A stretch of 60,883 bases of DNA from an uncultured Bacteroidales bacterium (GTDB lineage Bacteria; Bacteroidota; Bacteroidia; Bacteroidales; UBA932), in assembly GCA_900321715.1 (NCBI GenBank), contig ONXC01000012.1:1-60883 (forward strand). Reading direction: 5' to 3'. Made by a program: the position numbers and the translations under genes. Of the stretch, positions 57,880-60,883 are shown in pieces. How positions within the stretch are numbered: position 1 is the stretch's first letter; the number at the start of each line of letters is the position of its first letter. The notes under the pieces were generated by a model. It was given only the letters and a program-made list of their open reading frames with translations, searched no databases and was not told where the DNA came from.

Positions 57880-60066
57880 CTAGTGCAGCATCACGGTGAG
57901 GCCAGCCATGACTATGGAGACCATGCTCATGAGTTTGATGAGGATGTTGAGGGAAGGGCCGGAGGTGTCCTTGAAGGGGTCTCCCACGGTATCGCCCACC
58001 ACGGTGGCGTGGTGGCTGGAGGAGTTCTTGCCACCAAAGTGGCCTTCCTCAACGAACTTCTTGGCATTGTCCCAGGCGCCGCCGGAGTTGGCCAGGAAGA
58101 TGGCCAGCACGAAGCCTGCGCCAAGGCCGCCGGCAAGGAGGCCGATAACACCTGCAGGGCCAAGGATGACACCAACAAGCATGGGAACGATGATGGCAAG
58201 GAGGGACGGGAAGATCATCTCGTGCTGGGCAGCCTTGGTGGAGATGCGGACGCAGCTGGTGTAATCCGGGCGCTGTTTTCCTTCAAGGATGCCGGCTATC
58301 TCACGGAACTGGCGGCGTACCTCGATGACCATCTTCTCTGCTGCACGGCCAACTGCATTCATGGTGAGACCGCAGAAGAGGAATGCCATCATTGAGCCGA
58401 TGAAAATGCCCACCAGAACCATGGGGTTCATGAGGGTGATGTCATAGTGCTCCACAATATCGGTGATGCTGCCGTGTGCAAGACGAGTGAATTCCTCCGC
58501 CATTTCGCCGCCCTTTGCTGCAAGGTGACCAAAGCCGATCTTAATCTCCTCAATGTAGGACGCCAGGAGGGCCAGGGCCGTAAGGGCTGCGGAGCCGATG
58601 GCAAAGCCCTTACCGGTTGCGGCGGTGGTGTTGCCAAGGGAGTCAAGGATATCGGTCTTTTCACGTACGGAAGGATCCAGTTCACTCATCTGGGCGTTGC
58701 CGCCGGCGTTGTCGGCGATGGGGCCGTAAGCATCAGTTGCAAGGGTGATTCCAAGGGTTGAGAGCATGCCCACAGCGGCAATGGAGATGCCGTAGAGGCC
58801 CATACTCAGAGTTTCAACGCCAAAGTGGAAGCCGGTTGCAAAGCCGTAGGCCAGAAGGATGGCAACTGCAATTGTGACCACGGGAACGGCGGTGGAAATC
58901 ATGCCAAGGCCAACACCGTTGATGATGACGGTTGCTGGGCCTGTCTGGGCGCTCTCGGCCAGTTTCTGGGTGGGCTTGTAGGAGTGAGAGGTATAGTATT
59001 CGGTAATTTTGCCGATAACTACTCCCGCCACAAGGCCGCTGACCACGGAAAGGGCCATCTGCCACCAGTTGGGGAAGCCAAGGATGTAGAACACGCCGAA
59101 GGAAACCAGGGCGATGAGGACGGCCGCAAGGTTGGTGCCGCGGCTGAGGGAACCAAGGAGGTCCTGCAGCGAAGCGCCTTCCTTTGTACGTACCACGTAA
59201 ATACCTAAGATTGAGAGGACTACGCCAATTGCCGCAATCATCATAGGGGCAAGGATAGCCCTCATCTGGACGGCGGTTCCGTCTCCAAAGAAGGCCGATG
59301 CTCCAAGCGCCATGGTGGCAAGGATGGAGCCGCAGTAACTCTCATAGAGGTCTGCGCCCATACCGGCAACGTCACCCACGTTGTCACCCACGTTATCGGC
59401 GATGGTGGCGGGGTTGCGGGGATCGTCCTCGGGGATGTCCTGCTCAACCTTACCAACGATATCGGCCCCAACATCCGCGGCCTTGGTGTAGATGCCGCCG
59501 CCCACACGGGCGAAGAGGGCCTGGGTAGATGCGCCCATTCCGAAGGTGAGCATGGTGGTGGTGATCACCACAAGGTTCTGGGCCTGCGTGGGCTCATAGA
59601 ATATCTTGAGGATGCTCCACCAGATGGCGATGTCCAGAAGGCCCAGGCCCACCACGGTAAGGCCCATGACGGCGCCGCTGCGGAAGGCTATCTTAAGGCC
59701 GGAATTGAGGCTTCGCATTGTTGCATTTGCCGTACGGGCCGATGCATAAGTTGCGGTTTTCATGCCCACGAAGCCGGCAAGGCCGCTGAAGAAGCCGCCG
59801 GTAAGGAATGCGAACGGCACCCAGGGGTTCTGAACGCCGAAACCGTATGCCAGCACGGCAAACAGGGCGGCCAGGACTATGAATACGATGACGACTACTT
59901 TGTACTGCTGTTTAAGGTACGCCATTGCGCCCTCACGCACATACTGTGCGATTTCTTTCATAGTTACGGTTCCTTCACTCTCCCTCATCATCTGACGGAA
60001 GAAAATCCACGCAAAGAGCAGGGCCAGTACTGCCGCTGCCGGAACCAGATAAAAAAGATAGGTCAT
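57880..60066 (-). CDS. hppA: Membrane-bound pyrophosphatase
   Basis: 728 residues with about 16 membrane segments. Substrate-site motif [20 protein letters not shown] and C-terminal [26 protein letters not shown] has Ala at the position that marks K+-dependent enzymes (Lys in K+-independent ones). It couples PPi hydrolysis to H+ or Na+ export; Bacteroides relatives pump Na+, so ion choice is left open. Confidence 0.96.
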   Translation of the reverse strand: MTYLFYLVPAAAVLALLFAWIFFRQMMRESEGTVTMKEIAQYVREGAMAYLKQQYKVVVIVFIVLAALFAVLAYGFGVQNPWVPFAFLTGGFFSGLAGFVGMKTATYASARTANATMRSLNSGLKIAFRSGAVMGLTVVGLGLLDIAIWWSILKIFYEPTQAQNLVVITTTMLTFGMGASTQALFARVGGGIYTKAADVGADIVGKVEQDIPEDDPRNPATIADNVGDNVGDVAGMGADLYESYCGSILATMALGASAFFGDGTAVQMRAILAPMMIAAIGVVLSILGIYVVRTKEGASLQDLLGSLSRGTNLAAVLIALVSFGVFYILGFPNWWQMALSVVSGLVAGVVIGKITEYYTSHSYKPTQKLAESAQTGPATVIINGVGLGMISTAVPVVTIAVAILLAYGFATGFHFGVETLSMGLYGISIAAVGMLSTLGITLATDAYGPIADNAGGNAQMSELDPSVREKTDILDSLGNTTAATGKGFAIGSAALTALALLASYIEEIKIGFGHLAAKGGEMAEEFTRLAHGSITDIVEHYDITLMNPMVLVGIFIGSMMAFLFCGLTMNAVGRAAEKMVIEVRRQFREIAGILEGKQRPDYTSCVRISTKAAQHEMIFPSLLAIIVPMLVGVILGPAGVIGLLAGGLGAGFVLAIFLANSGGAWDNAKKFVEEGHFGGKNSSSHHATVVGDTVGDPFKDTSGPSLNILIKLMSMVSIVMAGLTVMLH

Positions 60067-60080
60067 TTATAAAGGTTTAG

Positions 60081-60883
60081 TTAGTTGTAGTAGAAATAGG
60101 CGGTCTTTTCCTCTCCCCACACCCTCTTGCCGGTGCTTTTCAGGACGGCATAGGCCTGATACGTCATGGTTTGTACCACGTCTTCAAAATACCAGGTCCT
60201 GTAGTCTGTAAACGTACCGTCAGCGGTGTTGGTCCACTTCCAAGATTTGCTTCCTTCCTTGAAACCTATTTCCGATGTCTGGGACGTCGAGTAGTAACTG
60301 AAGGTGGCGTCAAGTTGCGCGGAGAAAGGATAATACTTGCTATCATATGTAACGCCGTAGGCTAAATTGGATACGCTGAACCCTTCCGTAACGGCGTATG
60401 TCTGGATATAATTGCTCTCATCCGAATAGATCACAGAACCATCCTGGAGACGGGCGTAGGCCCTGTAATAGAACATTTGGCCGGGGCTCATGGGGATGTA
60501 GCCCTGCATAGTGCTTGACGTTCCTGCTATGGCAACTTTGTAGTCGTTCACCGTAGGTACTTCCGATGTGCCGTAACAGAATCCCCTTTCTGTACAGCCG
60601 TCAAAACTGCCTTCCTTGAGGACTGCCTTAACATAACCGCCTTCCTTGGTGTTGGACGTGGGATAACCATCCAGTTCAAGAGAAAGAAGGGATTGGGTAG
60701 CTATTTCAAAAAGCTCACTATAATATGCCGTTCCGTCCGACGTGACAAAGAATGCCCTGCATTTGTAAGTGGTGTTTGGGGTTAAACCTGTCAAGGTAAT
60801 AGGGCCAGACTCTCCATATCTTACATCTGCCACATTGTCTCCGATATCCGGCGTGCGGACCGGATTGCAGCAAAGACCATATC
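60081..60883 (-). CDS. Fibronectin-type-III-like surface protein, 5' end off the window
   Basis: Open from the right edge to a stop at 60081; at least 266 codons. Repeats of the form LTGLTPNTTYKCRAFFVTSD and GFCYGTSEVPTVND, then YYRAYARLQDG, match FN3-like repeats of Bacteroidales surface lipoproteins. C-terminal ~90 residues differ (TMTYQAYAVLKSTGKRVWGE). Upstream of hppA on the same strand with a 14-bp gap. Confidence 0.75.
   Translation of the reverse strand, partial: YGLCCNPVRTPDIGDNVADVRYGESGPITLTGLTPNTTYKCRAFFVTSDGTAYYSELFEIATQSLLSLELDGYPTSNTKEGGYVKAVLKEGSFDGCTERGFCYGTSEVPTVNDYKVAIAGTSSTMQGYIPMSPGQMFYYRAYARLQDGSVIYSDESNYIQTYAVTEGFSVSNLAYGVTYDSKYYPFSAQLDATFSYYSTSQTSEIGFKEGSKSWKWTNTADGTFTDYRTWYFEDVVQTMTYQAYAVLKSTGKRVWGEEKTAYFYYN

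Noticed and set aside
1-60883. CRISPR arrays, tRNA and rRNA genes
   Set aside because: No regularly spaced direct repeats with unique spacers, no cloverleaf with a plausible anticodon, and no rRNA-like stretch were seen by reading; tRNAscan or Infernal could still find a missed small RNA.

Overview
The window reads as a chromosomal segment of a Bacteroidota (Bacteroidales-type) bacterium with moderately GC-rich DNA. The evidence is the Bacteroidetes -7 promoter box TAnnTTTG in front of about twenty genes, a TonB-receptor/DUF4249 pair, a C10 (streptopain-like) cysteine peptidase lipoprotein, a membrane-spanning AraC regulator, MurA with Asp in place of the usual active-site Cys, and a K+-type membrane pyrophosphatase. 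I see no rRNA, tRNA, transposase, integrase or CRISPR array.

Layout. 1-6.6 kb: lipoproteins, a propeller-AraC membrane regulator, and a nitroreductase/lipase/SDR operon. 6.6-16 kb: housekeeping genes radA, ispF, pepP and a mutL-rhomboid-EEP-tsaC operon. 16-23 kb: comF-like gene, His-rich P1B ATPase, cdaA, mutS2, yraN and a degenerate ManC-like gene. 23.6-29.7 kb: AT-rich accessory island (DUF4249, TonB receptor, two small proteins, TPR membrane regulator). 29.8-31.2 kb: Fic protein with a palindromic operator. 31.2-40.2 kb: a near-complete succinylase-route diaminopimelate/lysine cluster, dapA-dapD-asd-dapE-dapB-thrA on the minus strand with a divergent aminotransferase and dapF. 40.3-41.6 kb: a possible toxin-antitoxin pair (DUF3990 plus Xre-type HTH). 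41.8-46.7 kb: murA, an EF-hand-like protein, an SPFH lipoprotein and murB. 46.8-50.3 kb: aspS, whose 5' end is duplicated around a C10 peptidase/small lipoprotein cassette. 50.8-57.3 kb: ksgA, an MBOAT/SGNH O-acetylation operon and pheS. 57.9-60.9 kb: hppA and a partial fibronectin-like surface protein.

The most unusual content lies in the repeats, not in a single gene. (1) A family of about 110-185 bp palindromic elements sits in frame inside conserved enzymes (KsgA, DapE, DapF, an aminotransferase, a decayed copy in MurB) and once between genes. The cores are related, but each copy has its own 20-29 bp inverted-repeat arms. (2) Four copies of a ~130 bp intergenic element carry a 21-bp hairpin whose stem bases covary. 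(3) Two further short hairpin families occur between genes. (4) The 7-mer GGCCGAT/ATCGGCC occurs roughly 105 times by hand count against about 9 expected, and is missing from the two most foreign-looking islands. (5) About eleven genes have their -7 box only 4-8 nt before the ATG, implying leaderless or nearly leaderless mRNAs. (6) A perfect 71-bp duplication of the aspS start region supplies the promoter, start codon and first 24 codons of the C10 peptidase gene.

All calls come from reading the sequence. No database search, alignment or folding program was run.
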